A stretch of 55,264 nt of DNA from Candidatus Omnitrophota bacterium (GCA_016930235.1 JAFGHI010000055.1:1-55264); one strand, 5' to 3'. Positions 7,737 through 22,700 are shown, counted from the first letter of the stretch. Numbers and translations: made by a program. Notes: generated by a model from the letters alone, not told the origin.

Positions 7737-10700
7737 ACAGAAAGCGCATCTTGGGCTCCTCAGCTTGTCTTGATCGTTGAAGATGATACCGATATGGCTA
7801 ATTTCTATGCGCGGGGCATAAGAGAGTATTTTCCGGGTTTGCCGCCAAGCCATATCACGCAGGTGATGTCGGTGGAAGACGCACGGATCTTCTTGGAGGC
7901 CGGAATCGAGTACGACCTTGTTTTCCTTGATAATGATTTGGAAGGGGACCGGCAAGGGTATGAATTGCTGCCTGCCCTGCGTGAAAGATATCCTGGCGCT
8001 GTCATCATCTTTAATTCCGCAAATAGCCGCGCAAGAAACAAGGTTCAATATGACGACGACTTTCGCGGTCTGGCTGACATTGTTACCTTCGGCAAAATCC
8101 TCACCAATGAGGAAGGGAAGCGGAATCTTAAGATTTTTCTAGGCGAGGCTGTCCGGCATGGCGTGGCACACCGCTCCGAGCAACGGTCCCTGCCTTTTGG
8201 CAGGGACACGGATAAGCGTTTCGGAACTGGACGTTCCGAAGATCGTCAAGTTGCTCGCCCGCCCAGCAAGATGGCGGGTCCGCCTTTGGCGGAAATGCCT
8301 GCGGTGCAGAATCAACAAGATTCTGCCCGCTCCGAGCTTAGGGCTTTTAGTCAAATCGGGATTGATCGGATCGGTGATGATTATCTGGAGTTTCATGACA
8401 ACGCATTGCCGGAAGCAAAGATCCAAGTCCGGCGCACGGGGGAAGGTTATGTTCTTGGTTCCAATCGAACGATGGAAACGTTTTCTACATTAAACCCCCA
8501 AAACGAAGTTCTCGCTTTTGAGATAAAAGGAGATGCGCTTGGCCGGCCGGAAGAGGACTGGCATGTGGTTGTGATGCTGCCCTTTTACCGGGAGGGGATC
8601 TATTTGATGCGTGCGCCGAAGCGGATTTTCCTCGAAGATCTTTCGGGGTGGGATCTCCAAACGCTTCGGGATATTGCTATCGCCGAGCTAACAAAGATAG
8701 ACGAAATTATGGCAGAAATTGCAGCTCTTCAAGGACTCGTGCGGAATATGCTGAGGAATCCCATATTACTTCCTTTTGATGATCTCATGGCGTCGGTTGA
8801 TGAGAAGCGAAAAATCGATGAGAGTTTAGAAGTTTTACCTTCGCTAGCACAAATTGCGGTCGAGTTTAATCAGTGGCAGCAGGGATTAGCCGAGCGGCTC
8901 GGCGGGGTTCGTCTTGTGGAAACAATCCGGGATACCAGCGAGATAGAAGAACTCATCAAAATAGTCCGCAAGATACGTGCCGAACGTGAAAGAGGAGAAA
9001 AGATCCTTGATCGTTTAATGCTGGCTGACGGCAGGTCGCGCAGGATTCTTGAGCCGCCTTCATCCGGCGACAGCGATGCCCGCTCGGAGATTCGTCAAGA
9101 ATCTCAAATGTTTGCGGTGCCTGATCAAGAAGATCAGGCCCGCTCCGAACTTAGGAAAATTCAAACGCTAGACTCTAGACATCAGACCTCAGACATTAAG
9201 CCCCTCACCCTAACCCTCTCCCCGGAGGGGAGAGGGATGGGTGAGGGGGATCCAAGAGCTGAGCTTAGAACGGATGAGTCGAAAGCTCTCACGCTGAATG
9301 AACCCCGGCGGCAGTTTATTTGGGACCTTTTGACGGAAGTGAGCGATACGCACCGGACGATCCAATGGAAGAGCGGTGAAACCTACCGATCCCTTAAGGA
9401 ATTTTTGGAAGAAAGAGGAGGACAGGAGAAAGGGGAACCAGGACCGGAGACCGAGGCCCAAGTGTTGGCATTTAAGGAAGAGATCGCCAGGCGTTACCGG
9501 CAAATTCGTGAAAAGAGCGAAAGTCCGGAGGCGAAGGCAAACGAGAATCAGATGGTTTCGGCGTTGATGAAATGGGCAAATGAAGCAACGGGTACTGAAT
9601 TTCGTGACCGCGTAAAAACGATTATGCCCTACCTTCCCAGGACGCCTTACGGACTGGCTCATCGTAACCGATGGATGCGCCATCTTGTCCCCGGCATGCA
9701 GATTGTTTGGCCGGATGTCCTGATCGGCGTCGAGATGGAAGACATCCCGGCCGGTGAACGGGAACAACTTCATGATTTGATTCTCGCCTCCTTGATCGCT
9801 GATTTCCGGCACGTCGCTTCCGTTACTTACACTATTACCCGCCATGCCCTTTCGCAGAGAAAATTCGATGCCTCTACGGTCCTCGAAGAGATAGCCGCGG
9901 CTGTTTCTGAGATCCAGGACGTAACGGAGGCTTATTTAAAAAAGAATGAAAAGTCGGTAAAACTTGTGAATGGTGTGCCGAAAGGCTTGATGGAGATGCA
10001 GCGAGATTTGAAAGAAGACGTACCGTTCCTCTATGATGAGTTGGGCGCCCTGCCGGCAATTTTGAGTGAATGGGACGAGCAAGTCGATATCAGCTTGGAA
10101 GCCTACCGCTTGCTTGATGCCATCCGGAAGTATTCGGCGAATTCAAAAGAATATCTGCCCAACATTTTTCATGCCTTTGTCCGTTTTTTTATTTATAAAT
10201 GGGTGGATTCTCGCCTGAGCGAGGGCAGTTCGGTCCCCGGCAGGTTTTCGCGTTTCTTCCCGCAATACTTTCCTTCCGAAACGGCCGGTTCGATCGAGCC
10301 GTTACAGAATCTTCTGGAACTGCTTGCCAAGGTGGGGCTCCGGGCAGGGGTCGACCGGACGGCCGTGTTGCGTTCGCTGCTCTTGATTGCCCCCAATCCA
10401 GGATCGCACCGCTTAGGTTCGATGCTGGACAGGGAGAGCTTCTATTCACCCGCCTACCTTCAATCCTTAATGGATTCCGAAGCCCGTTATTCGGCAGAAG
10501 AAATTATGAAAGAGTTGGCCTACGAAATGGCCGGCGATGTGATTACCTTTGAAGCGGATGAGATTAATGGCTTGCAGGCACGTCACGATAAAATCGTCCG
10601 TGCCGTCCAACACTGGCCGCCGGTGCTTCTCATCCTGAAAAGGCACCTGGGCTGGGACAAGATCCTGGCGATCTTGCTTGATGTTAAGACTTCTGAAATT

Positions 10701-13700
10701 CAGGTCAATCAAAGGGGGATCGATATCCTGGGCGCGGGCTGGCTGGCCGTGCCTCATGAGCTGGAATATGCCCAGTCCTTCGGAAATATAGTGCCTGCTT
10801 CGGGTCGTCCCCAGGACCAGTATGAGGCCGCCGTTTTCGGTTCTTTCTATCAAATCTTTTATCACCGGTCTCAGGATATCCTTTCGGGAAAACGCAGCGT
10901 TTTTGATCCCGAAGAAGATGTCCCTTCTTCGGTGAAAGACGTTTTGAAAAGCCGCGGTCTCTACGAAAAATTCCGGAGCGTTACGAAGGCCATTGATGAG
11001 AGAAAGGCAGACAGGATCAAAAGATGGCTTACGGAATTGCATGAGACCGGCGATTTGCCCGCCCGCCGTAGTTTACGGCGGCTTGCCACGATCCCGGCCA
11101 TACCCCTAGAAGTTCAAGCCGGAATCATGGATATGCCGTGGTCCTTCGATTGGCAGAGCGGCCTTGTCCCTCCGGAATTAGTTGAGAAGGCGGAAGGCCT
11201 GGCGGGGCAGATCCAATTGAGTCGATTGTTCCGTTTCGAAAACGGCGAGGTCCTTTTCCGCAGACGGGCCAATGTCGTGGGGCAGTTCGGTCTTTGGGTC
11301 CCTTACGGGCGTTATGTCGTGAAGGCGGATTTATCGGTGATGCTCAATCAAACGAATCCCGGGGAGTTGGGGCCTTATACGGAAGGCGAGCAGGCTATTC
11401 TTCGGGATACAGGCGGCACATCGGAATATTCCGGAGAATTTTATGTTCCGGGGACCGAAGGTGAAATGTTGCATTTGACGGCCGATTTTGAAATCGGATT
11501 GTTGGAGACATCGCCGAGTGCCGGCTTCGATATTATTCTCCCCACAACATTAATGAGGCGTCTCGGAAAACGGATCGAAGAAATGGATTTGGGGGAAGGA
11601 GACGGCAGATCGGAGGTTCGGACGAAAGCAGAGACGCGGACCGATGCCCGCTCGGAACTTCACTCGGCTCTGATTGAGCCGAGTACTACTCGGGCCTTGT
11701 CCCGGCGGGCTCGTTCCGAGCTGCGGCCATTGAAAGATTTGACGTGGGAGGATGAAGAAGAAGTTTTGGCGCATTTTCAGGCGCTTCTCACCGAACTTGA
11801 ATGGCCGCTGCCGCGTGAGGTCAGAGTGGATAGCGGCGAGAAGCCAATCCCGGCCGGCGAATGGAATATCGGAAATATTCGAAAACTTGCCGGCCATATG
11901 CTGCCTTACGAATATCACACTCAGTTAAGTCTCTCGGCAGACTTTCCCGAGTATTTCCATGTTTATGCCGGTCCTTTTTTGAAAACATTGGGGATCCTGA
12001 GAAACTGGGTTGTCTGGTTCCGTTACGGCGAACAGTTGGCAGCCATCCGTGATCATGTCAAAAAATTGACCGCGGATCAAACAGTCAATATTCTGGTTCA
12101 TGCCACATGGAACGGAGAAGATGCCTATGCGATTGCCCTGATGCTGGATTATCTTTTCCCCAAACGTAAATTTAGGATCATCGCCTCTGATTTCAGTTCG
12201 CTTCCGGATCCGGCAAAACTGGAATGGGCCAAGTTATCGAGGGTTCCAGGGTTTCTCAAAAGTGCGGCGGGTAAGTATTTCTCCCGAAAAACAAAGGATA
12301 TTCTTCAGTTTCACCCGGAAAGATTAGGGAAAAATATCCGCATTGAATTCCGGCAGGGTGATCTTCTGGATCCGGCTGATTCTCCGAAAGGGCAGGATAT
12401 CGTCGTTGCCAATGCCGTCCTGGGCCAGAGTATCATTAAAAAGCAAAATATCGTGACGGCGATTGAGAATGTCTGGACGTCCTTAAAGCCGGGGGGCCGC
12501 TTTTATGTGGATAATCATTCCTTTCGAGGGCAACCCGAACAGCGCGAAAAGGTGATCCGTATCCTCCGAGATCAGTTTGCCGGACGATTCGAGCAGGTCA
12601 CGGAAAGTATTTATAAGAAAGCAAGCGGACGCTCGGAAGTCAGAGAAGACAGTTCAAAGTTGAAAGTTCAAAGTTTAAAGTTAGATCAACTAGGGAAAAG
12701 GGAAGAGTCCCCTAAATTTACAGATGTGTCACCCCTCACCCTTCCCTCTCCCCGGCGGGGAGAGGGTTTGGGTGAGGGGCTTAAAGAGTCTGATGTGAAG
12801 AGTTCCCAAGCCCCACGCTTTACCCTTCATTCTTCACAAGACTTAGGTCGCTCCGAGCTGAGGATAGAGGGGGAGGCGTTACAGGGACGGTTGGAAGAAA
12901 TCGATGAGGCCTTTCGCAGAGTACTGAATTTTGAACCGGAGGCGGCGGATAGCTTTAAGGCGGTCGAACCTGCCTCTAGTACTATTAGTAAAATCGATCA
13001 GTTATTTCGGGAATTGGGCCCGGCCCAAGAAGGTGAAGAGAGGCTTCGCGGGGACCTCTATTTTAAACGGGGCGTTGCCTGGGCTATTCGCGGCCGGAAT
13101 TATCTAAATTCAATATGGTTAAAAAACGGGTTGAGTGATTTAAATCGTGCCCTTGATTTGCTGGATCTTGATCCCGAAGGGGATGACGAGGAACGGGTTC
13201 GTTTTGCCAGGATCCATTATTGGCTCGGCATCATTCAGGCCAGTTTGGTTGATTTCTACAAAAGAAATTTAAATGAGGATGAATGGGCCGCCTATCAAGA
13301 GGGTATCGCCAGAGCCCATCCACATTTCGTGAGGAGCCTGGGGCAAATTAAGTTTAAGGATGGCAGCGCGCTTAGCCTTTCGGACTTTGATACCGGTCCG
13401 CCTCGCTGGGATTCCTACACGCGTTTTTTTAAACGATTTGAGAAGCAATTCGGCCCTGCGGAAGGTCTCCAAAATTATCCGTGGTTTCACCCCGAACTTT
13501 TCATGTGGCTTGCGGAGAGTTTGTATGCTTTCCAGATCGATGATGCCGGAACACTTTTGGTGGCGGGTGACGGTGAGGGAACTATTCGCCAGCTTATTAT
13601 GATCGATAACCTGTTTCGGTTTGCTCTTCATTTCCAGACTTTTTCTAACGGGACCCTCCTATTTGTGAGGCGCCGGTTAGTCAAGATTAACAAGTGCATT

Positions 13701-16700
13701 AGAAAGATAGAAAAATATGTACCTAAGAAAAGGCGGCAGCTTCAAGCAAGCGTTCGCGATTCTTTAGGAGAGATTATTCAGGCTTCTTTATTGAGCCGTC
13801 GCGATGCCCGGCAGGCAGTAGATGCTCTAACGGAAGCCCTGATGGATGTTGTCCACGCCGATGTCCAAGGCCATGAAATATGGGCAGTCTATCATAAGGT
13901 GATGGATTGGGACATTTCCGATGAATTAGCGGAAAGGATCGCCGAGCAATACCGGGAATTTTCAGGCCGCGAGGAATTGAGAGACGAGTTTGAGATCCCC
14001 GAAGCGGTGAGCCGTAACTTAGCAAAGCTGCACAATGTGTTAGACCGTTCGCGTCGTCTCACGGATGATTTTCTCAAAGCAAGGCGTGCAACGCATGAGA
14101 ATTCGGATTTTTTGGAGCATATCTTAGGGGGCCCTGTTGAATCGGCGCGCAGTTTGATCTTTGATGCCGAAGAACTCTACTCTCATAGGAAGAATTTCGA
14201 TCTTGCTCTTCGGTCAGCGCTGAGCAGGATGAAGATTCTTGAGGAAATCGCCGGCTACTTTTCTGATCTGGACAAAGCTCAGGAGTGGGCCGAAACGTTT
14301 TTACGTGGTACGGCGGGCGGGAAGAAGTCCGGACTGGAAGATTTAAGGCGAGCGGCAAAATTTGTTAATCGGGGGGATTTAACCGGGGAATTGGCGGAGG
14401 CTATTGGCCAGCTCAAGGGTTCGGTGGGTATGCTCGCAAGTGAGTTTGAGGAGATCGTTCAATCCTTGATTGCTGGGGAGGAAACGGGTGTATCCGGGAG
14501 CGTCCAGTCATCGGGTGCGGTCCAAACATCAGGGAAGAAATCCTCGGCGGGCGAAAAAAATCCTCAACAAACAGGCAGACGCCTCACGGATATCTCCTTA
14601 TGGCACCAGATACCCGAGATGTCCTCGCTTTTTTCTGAAGTAAAGATCCGTAAGCGTCAGGAAATGGTGGATGACCTCTTCCGGGAATATCTAGAAAGTT
14701 ACGGTATGGAATTGGAGAGTGAATTTCTGATTGATAAGAAAGAGTCCCGCCTCAAGCGTTTATTCGGGAAAATATTCAGTTTTCTTAATTTTACCAGTAT
14801 TGATAAAACAAGCTACAACGTTGTAATCAAGGAATTCTTGGAGATGATCGGGATTGGGATCCCCGCGGGTATTGTGAGGACGCTGGCCTGGAGGCTCTAT
14901 GCCGGAATCAGGCGGTTGCTTTCTCTGCCGCCCTACAGGATTGATCCACGAAGCCCCCGCGGGGCAAAGCTGATCGAAAGGATGCGGACAAGCATTGACA
15001 ATGCCCCAACGCTTGAAGAGAAAAGGCGGCTCCAGAAAGGTTACCGGAAATACCGCGGTTACCTTTGGGCTGAAAGGGTGATGATGAGATTTGAAGAAAC
15101 TCCGTATGATCTCAATGAAATTTCGTCGGTGACTAAGACAAGCCCGAGAGAACTGCTCGTTCAAACGCTGGGCGGGGTTTTCCGGCGGTTACTAAAAAGA
15201 AAGGAAGGGAAGATCCAGGATCAGAAGGATAAGGAGATTCTGGAATTCTTGATCGAAAGGCTCAGGGACAAAGACCCCTGGGTGGTGAAAGCGGCTGTTT
15301 GGGGGATTGGGGCGGTTTCGGATCATTTGGATGATGTTTCAAAACAGGTCATTTTGGATGAATATTTCAAGATCCTCGAAGGCGCCCGGACAAATGGTGC
15401 CGAACAAGAAGATATTGTTTCGCGGGGCGCTGTTGCGCGAGGTTTAAGGGAAGTTGTCAGCCCGCAGAGTTTGTCGAAGCTGCAAGAATTTCTTGGAAAA
15501 GAGAAATCCGAATGGGTACAAACGTATATCGCCGAGGCGATCGAGTATCTCATTCACCATTACGATACGGAGGCGGTGACTTATCATTACGGGAAAGGGT
15601 TAAGGAAGCTTCTGCTTGAAAAAGCGGTGGGGAAGCCCGATGAGCGGCGGTCTTTTATTATGCTTCGCGTTGCCAGTATCAAGGCCTTGGCCCGTCTTGA
15701 ACGTTATGATAAAGAGGTTTTTTACGCTTTAGAACAGATGTTTCTTTTCGATCCGGATTCGACCGTTCAAGAAGCCTCGCTTTGGGCTTTGGCCCGGCTC
15801 TATGTTTCTTCCCAGGAGGGGATGCAGCGAATCGATCATTTTATCGGGATTCTGATGGACTATCTGAGGGGAGAACATAACGGGCGGAAAAATCCTTTGC
15901 TTGAGAATTATGCTAGGAACCTGTTGAGAAAGCTTTTGCGGTATTCGCAGGATGAGGCCCTCAAGAAAGAAGCGCGCACCCTTGTGACTCAAGCTCAACC
16001 GTTATCTTTCTTTGAGAGAATGGTTCTCTGGGGGTCCCGGCGATTGACCTTGGAACGGGGTTCTGTTATGAAGGTGCTCGATAAAGTTCTGGAACATCTT
16101 GTCCGTGATTTAAAAGGAGATCCTTTGCCCGAAAGGTTCCGGTCCTTTTTTTCGCGTCACATCGAATCACTTGCTGAAAAGAAAAAGGCCAGGCCCGGTG
16201 AAGAACCCTTCAAGGGTACCAACCCCGTCATTCTTCTTGATATTGATCCGCTTGTTCCGGTCTCAGGGAAAGACGCGGCCCGAGGATCAGAAGCCGACAG
16301 CGTTTTTGATCTTGTGAAAGTGCTGCTTACCCGTCAGTGGAGCGTTGTGATCAGCGACCGTTACCGGGAGGCCCGGGACAGTTCAAAGTATCACAATCTC
16401 TCAGGTGCCGAGATGGCGCTCAGGACAGACATCCTGGCGGACAGCTTGCGGAAGTTGGTCTATAACCGGCCTATCCGGATACCGTCCCGCGATGATGTGC
16501 GGGGCAAACCCGACCGCCGCTTGAACGGTGTCCTTGTCCCCGTCCGGGGAAAACCGATTGTAGTTTTCTCAGGCGGTAACGAAATGTGGCTGAGCGAAGA
16601 TCTCCTGGTCGTGGATCCTGTCGCCAAACTGGATATTAAGGATTATCCGGAAATATTGGCCGGGGGGGATTTTAATCGTTTAATGCAGGATATTGAAGAT

Positions 16701-19700
16701 GCGGTCAAGAAGTCGGAACTCCGGATTGCGAATCCGTCACAACAAGAGATGGAAAGAGCCAGACGGGAATTGGCACAAGAAATTCAAACCGCGATGGATG
16801 GAATTCTGGAATATCTCCAGGGTTATTTTAAAAGAGCCGGGGATTTTGAAGCTCGTGTGATTCAAACTACGCGCCGTCTCAGGCAGGTGACGGTTGCATC
16901 GGCGGGCACCGAAGAGATAATGCAGATTGTTCAAAATCAATTCGTGCCGGGATATCGGGATTATATTCAAGCGTCAAATGTTATTGAAACTACGGAGGAA
17001 GAATCGGGAGAGTTTTCGGTTTTTATTCTCTCGCCGGCTTTTTTTGGAGTCCCGCTTGAAGAATTATACACCTACCGGGCTGAAGTAGCTGCCCTCAGGG
17101 CTTTTTACGAGAAGCAGGTACCTCTTGCCGATCAATTGCGGGAAGCTCCCGCGAAGCTCCTTGACCAGATCCATACCCTCTTGGATCAGAAAGGCAAAGA
17201 AAAACGCTCCGAACTCAGGCAGATGATGATCCCTGAGCCGGTTTTGTTTTTAGGGACCGTTGCGGTTGGGTTTTCGTTACTCCTTTATGCGGGGGCACGC
17301 AATGTAAGACGGGCAAGTTCTATTCATCCTGACAGGATCCGTGACATTCGCCGGCGCATACAGGACGATCATAATCCAAATTTTGTCGGCGTCTTAATTG
17401 CCCCCGATCAGACGAAGACGGGCCCCCTGCGGCTCAGGGTCCGGCCGATCTTCCGCCGGGGCCATCCCAAGATGCGTTATACCGGCAGAGACAAAAGATC
17501 GGTGTCAAACATACAACGCTTGTCCTTTATTCCCAACGGATTCTTCGGGTCGCTCATTTTGGAAGGAAGCCGGGGTGAACGCGATTATACAAAGCTGGAT
17601 AAGAGTGTCCGGAGACTTCTCCTGCCTTACAGAAGATGGGGGCTTTCCGCATCGTTCGGTTTGAGCGAAGAGAAACCTCTTTTTGACGATTGGACGGCGG
17701 TGACAAGAAATCCCGAACTGGACGGTGAAGTTATCAAACTGCTCCGAGACCGGATCTCGGCGCTTAGAGGCTGGAGAGCGGAACTGAGGAAAGACCTCGA
17801 GACTAGAGACTGGAGACTAGAGACTGGAGGTCAAGAAAGACAAGCTCATTCCGAACGTCATTTCCCCCTCACCCTCTCCCTCTCCCCTAAGGGGAGAGGG
17901 CTGGGTGAGGGGTTGACCAACGTGGTCCGTGGTCCGTGGGACGTGGTACGTCATGTCCGGTCCGAATTGCGTACGGTCGATATCAAAACCAGAATTATCC
18001 GGAAGTTGGAGGCAGTTTTGCGGCCCGCGCTTTTTCCGTGGTTGGCTGAAGAAGGGGTGAAGCGGAATATCGCCTTATGGATCTTGCGTCACCTGGTGGA
18101 TACAAGCGTTCCTTTAGTCGCCGATATCGGGCCGGATAAAGAAGGCAGTGAAACGGTCCTGCCTCCGGAGCAAGTCGAGCAGTTCTTCCGGGAATTGTTG
18201 CCGGCCTATTCAACTTTTTCGTTCCCTAAAAGGAATTTCGAGCGTGTTTCGCGCTACTTTGTTTTGGGTATTCCTTTCTATATCGCGAGAGATCCTGAAA
18301 CGGGCGTCATGTATCAGGAAGCGCTCCCCGGCCGGGAATATCTCGATTTGATCTATTCGGATTGGTATCTCCAATCGCCGTTGCGTCCGTATTTTGGTTT
18401 CGCGGATGATTCCAAGGTGGATTGGGCAAGACGGCTTAAGGCCTCGGAGAAAAGGGCGGAGGAATTAATGAAGGCCTACCGGGAATTTTTCCCGGGGGCT
18501 GCGTCGGATTCTTTCGTCGATATCGGTTCCGGGCGCAATATTGTTGCTTGGGCGGCGACCTTGAAACAGGCCGGCTGGGGAAAAGTGACGATGGTGGAGC
18601 CTTATCTGTCTTCACCGGATCAAATTGAAGAGCTTCAAAGATGGGGGGCGGAATATTCTCAGGGTATGGAGGCCCTTATCCGGGACGGTAAAAAATTCCA
18701 AGGCGTAAGCGCCTTAATGGTGCTTGAACATGTCTTGGACCCTTTGAATTTTCTTAAGCAAATGGCCGCAATAATGGAAACCGGCGGGATCCTTTTTCTG
18801 AGGATTCCCAACACCCCCGAGGCCGGGGTTCCTGCGGCGTCGATCATGGAACACATAAACCATTTTGACGGGGAGTCGATCAAGCCGCTTCTCAGAAAGG
18901 CCGGGTTCGAGTTTGTGACGTCGGTCTATTCGCCCTCGGTTCATACCGCCCAGAGTATCGGAATGGCCGTTATCGCAAGACGCTCGGAATTACATGAGAG
19001 TGACGTGGTTGCGGAGGGCACACAATCCGTTGAGACAGAAGCTTCCTTAGAGCGGCAATTACAGCTTCTTCTGGGTTTGTTTGAGCGGGCGAAGATGAAT
19101 AAGGAGAAATTGGAATATATTCTTCAAGAATTATTCGGGGATGAGGTAATTGATCAATACCGAAAAGTACTGAATAGTCTTTTAAGGGATTACCAGCCGT
19201 TTTTTTACAATGCGGACGGTTCGATGTTCCGTGTGACCATGACGGATGAGGAAGTCGTCAGTCTTTTGACAAAAGGGGCCTATCAATACACTGGCGAAAA
19301 AAGTTCGTTTGGGAACGAGCTTTTGGATATTTCAGGTCTCTTCTATTCTTTGGTACGAGAAACAGGAAAACAACCGGTCGTTCTTGTTTTCTCAACGGAT
19401 TTCTATAATCATCTGGCCCGGTATGGGCTTGTTCGCCGCACGTTCAGCGGGGATTTCCATGAGCGCTATTTTTCATTTGCACCGGGTTATGCGCTTCGCG
19501 CCGAGGATCTCGACTATATTCTAGTTGACCGGAAAACTTATCAGGAAATGGACGCTGATATATTACCGCAGCTACGCTCCAAGATTATCGTTTATGATTT
19601 TCCCGAGCAGAATGATAATTTTCTCCCCTACATGTTACTTGAAAGACTGCGCCGGGATGTTTTAGAACCTCGCGATATTGTGGAGGCTAAACAAACGGAA

Positions 19701-22700
19701 TCCAGACAGCTGCCTTTGCATGTGTACCCTCATTTTGATTCGAAAGAGGCCCCTATCCCGAATGAACTGATCTTCCTTTTAATGCCTGAAATGAAAGAGG
19801 TGCGGGAGCGATTGTTGAACGATGAATCGCGCGTCCTTCGGCTTGCAAATGCTGTTGAGCGTTCAGAATTAAAAAAAGGTCAGACTGGAGACCGGAGCTT
19901 GCCTGCCGAAGCTTTAGTGAAGGCGGGACTCGAGACCGGAGACCAAGAAAAACAAGCTCATTCCGAACGTCATTTCCCCCTCACCCTTTCCCTCTCCCCG
20001 GAGGGGAGAGGGTTGGGTGAGGGGATCGTTACATTGCCCAAAGCTCACCGTTCGGAATCTCGCGAATTCTGGTCCGGGGAACCGCTCTTTTTAGATTTGG
20101 AGAAAGAGGGATTTGTCCAGGTCGAAAGTAGGATGCACCCTGGTTTTGGGGAATCGGATCGATATCCTATTTATCAAAAAGAAGATAGGAAGATCATTGT
20201 TAAAAATCGAGCTTTAACGCTGTGGTTTTATCCTTTGATGGAAAGGTTAGCCTATGAAATTGCTTCCCGTGCCGGGATTGAAACGTCACCTGTTTGGCTT
20301 GTCCGAATGCCTTCGGGGAAAATTCGCGCGGCGATTGAAATGTGGCCTGAAAGCGAAATGCTTTTATACAAAGATCCTCTCTTCGGTCGAATTATCCATG
20401 CAAGCGAGCTTGCCCGGAGGAATCCGAAACTGGTAATCGTCGCGCCTTTGTCCGTCGATTACTCTGAATGGATACCTCGTCTGGCAAGGCCGGAGCAATT
20501 TGTCGGTTCCGATATCCTGAGATTTTTTATGAGTCATGGAGACAGCTGGGATCCAAGGCAAGTTCTGGTCCGCAAAGTGAAGGAAGAAGCAGACAAAGCG
20601 GGGTTGTGGGAAGCCCGCTTTATTGATTATGAAATGAGCTTGGTTCAGTTCATGATTGATCCGAGTAACTTTAAGCAGTATCTAAAAGATGAGAAAGAGA
20701 TTTTAGCGCAGTACGGAATAAAGTTTTTGGAGAACCTTGCCGGGATAAGCGATGAAGATATCGAGCAGCTTATCCGGGATTTGTTTGCGGGGGGAGAACC
20801 TGATTTTCCCGGGTGGCCCCTAGATTATGTCCGTCAGCATATTTTAGATGGGCTCCGAGGAAGTCGGGACAGTGTAAGAGAAGCTCTTCCTGAAATCCGC
20901 AAGACTGCCCAGGGCCGTTCGGAATTAAGGGATGATAGTTCAAAGTTGAAAGTTCCAAGTTCAAAGTTAGAACAACTAGAAACTAGAGACTTGAAACTAG
21001 AAACTCAAAAATCCGAACAGCGCTTCCACACGGAAAAAGTCACGTTCGCCGGGAAGCGGTACGAATTCCAGGAAATTCCCGAGGACACCATTTTCGAAGT
21101 GCGGGTGACGGGTCTCCGGATAGACGAAGCATTTACGGGAAAGTCGGGCGTTCATTTGGAGAAGTTTGAAAATATCAATGAATTTGCCATGGGTTTGGTC
21201 AAGGCCCACCGCGAAGACAGGGACCGGGAAACACTTTTAAGCCCGTTAACGGCCGCCCAGCAGCAATTGCTGGATCGGGCATTTCAGGAAGTTTACCAAT
21301 GGGATAAAAAGTCTTTCTATCTTCTGGTCCAAGGGTTGCCCCAGGATGAACTTGCCTTGCTTAATGAGATTGTGATGAGTTTTTTCCCGGCGCGCGAACG
21401 TGAATTGATGAGAGAAATTCAAGTGGTGAACGGTGAAATGGTGGGCGCATCGAGGGAACAGAAATTCCTGCAGGCTCAGGCCCATCAATTATCTTTGCTG
21501 GTCTTGAGATTGCTGAAGGACAGGGAATTTTTTAGATATTATGTCAGGTCGGTGGAAAGGAATCTCAATCGCTGGAAGACACAGGCTGTCCGGGGGCGTT
21601 TCATCCCTCAAATTGTGAATTCGATTTGGATCCAATATTATTACAGTTTTTCTGATTATCTTCCGATGGATGCCGAGACAGCGCGCGCCTCCCGGATTTT
21701 CCTGGATAGGAATATCCCGACAGGATTTGTCAACGCCGAAAGTCTGAATGCAAAATGGCTGAAGGATATTCAATGGATACTGCCTCATCGGGCAGGTCAA
21801 CCCTTCTACCATTTAAATGTTTCCGAACCGGCCAGGGTTGGTAAGACGCTCGAGCAATTTTTCCAAGACGAGGAGGGCGATTATCTGAATGTCGGCGAGG
21901 GCGGGGCCATGGTGGCCGGGAACGGCGAAACGCCCTTTTTATTGGTTTCCGACGCTGTGGATGCCGGGGAGCTTCGGGAGTTTGAAGCGTGGCTTAAGGG
22001 GCGCGTTCCCGCTTATCAGGGGCTTAAGACTTACACGCTTCCCGGGGCTTACACAACCCTTCGGAAAGGGGACGAATATTTTCTTCTGGGCAATGATCAC
22101 CTGGATACGGTGATGGGATTTATACCCCGGCATTTTACCGATCTTGATCAAGACCTTCTTTTAATCGATCCGCTTTATCACGGGGAAATGCAGTCCAACG
22201 AAGAATTCCAACGGTTTCTTCGGGAACAGAACGTCCGCGTGGTCGAGGTCGATCCCTCCGAGACACATTTCAATCCTGCCAACTTCGTGAATTACCTGGA
22301 TGAAACGCTCTTTTTTAATTACTCACCGAAAACAATTGCGCAATTGAAACTTAAAAAGGGGATGTATCAAACAATCGAGGCAGAAGATGACGCCTTCATC
22401 GGTCTTGCGGCGCTCGGCGCCGGGCTTTCCTGCCTGATCGGGCTTAAGCCGTTTGTCAGTTTGAAGGAAATTCTTCGCCATCCGGCAAGTAAGACCGTGG
22501 TTGAAAAAAAGATGACGGAAATCATCAGCGAAATTATCCGGGATGAGGATTTGACCGCGAAACAAAAGAAAAAATCCGGCGAAGAAAGAAAGAAAATCAT
22601 CAGACAGTTGATTGCACTTGGCGGGAGCCGAAATATCACGAGGGGTACGATCGGAGAAATCCTTCGGGGAGTCCTTAACCGCGGATTCGTGGGGTCGGGG

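Noticed and set aside
9210..9845. A 211-residue open frame on the minus strand inside the giant gene
   Set aside because: It runs antisense to a continuous coding frame and includes the 48-base palindrome; no protein-like motif. Codon-use shadow.
17205..17219. RSELR as a hidden ribosome-binding/start region of separate genes
   Set aside because: The DNA at the motifs has no consistent purine-rich site followed by a start codon, and the reading frame is continuous across all junctions.
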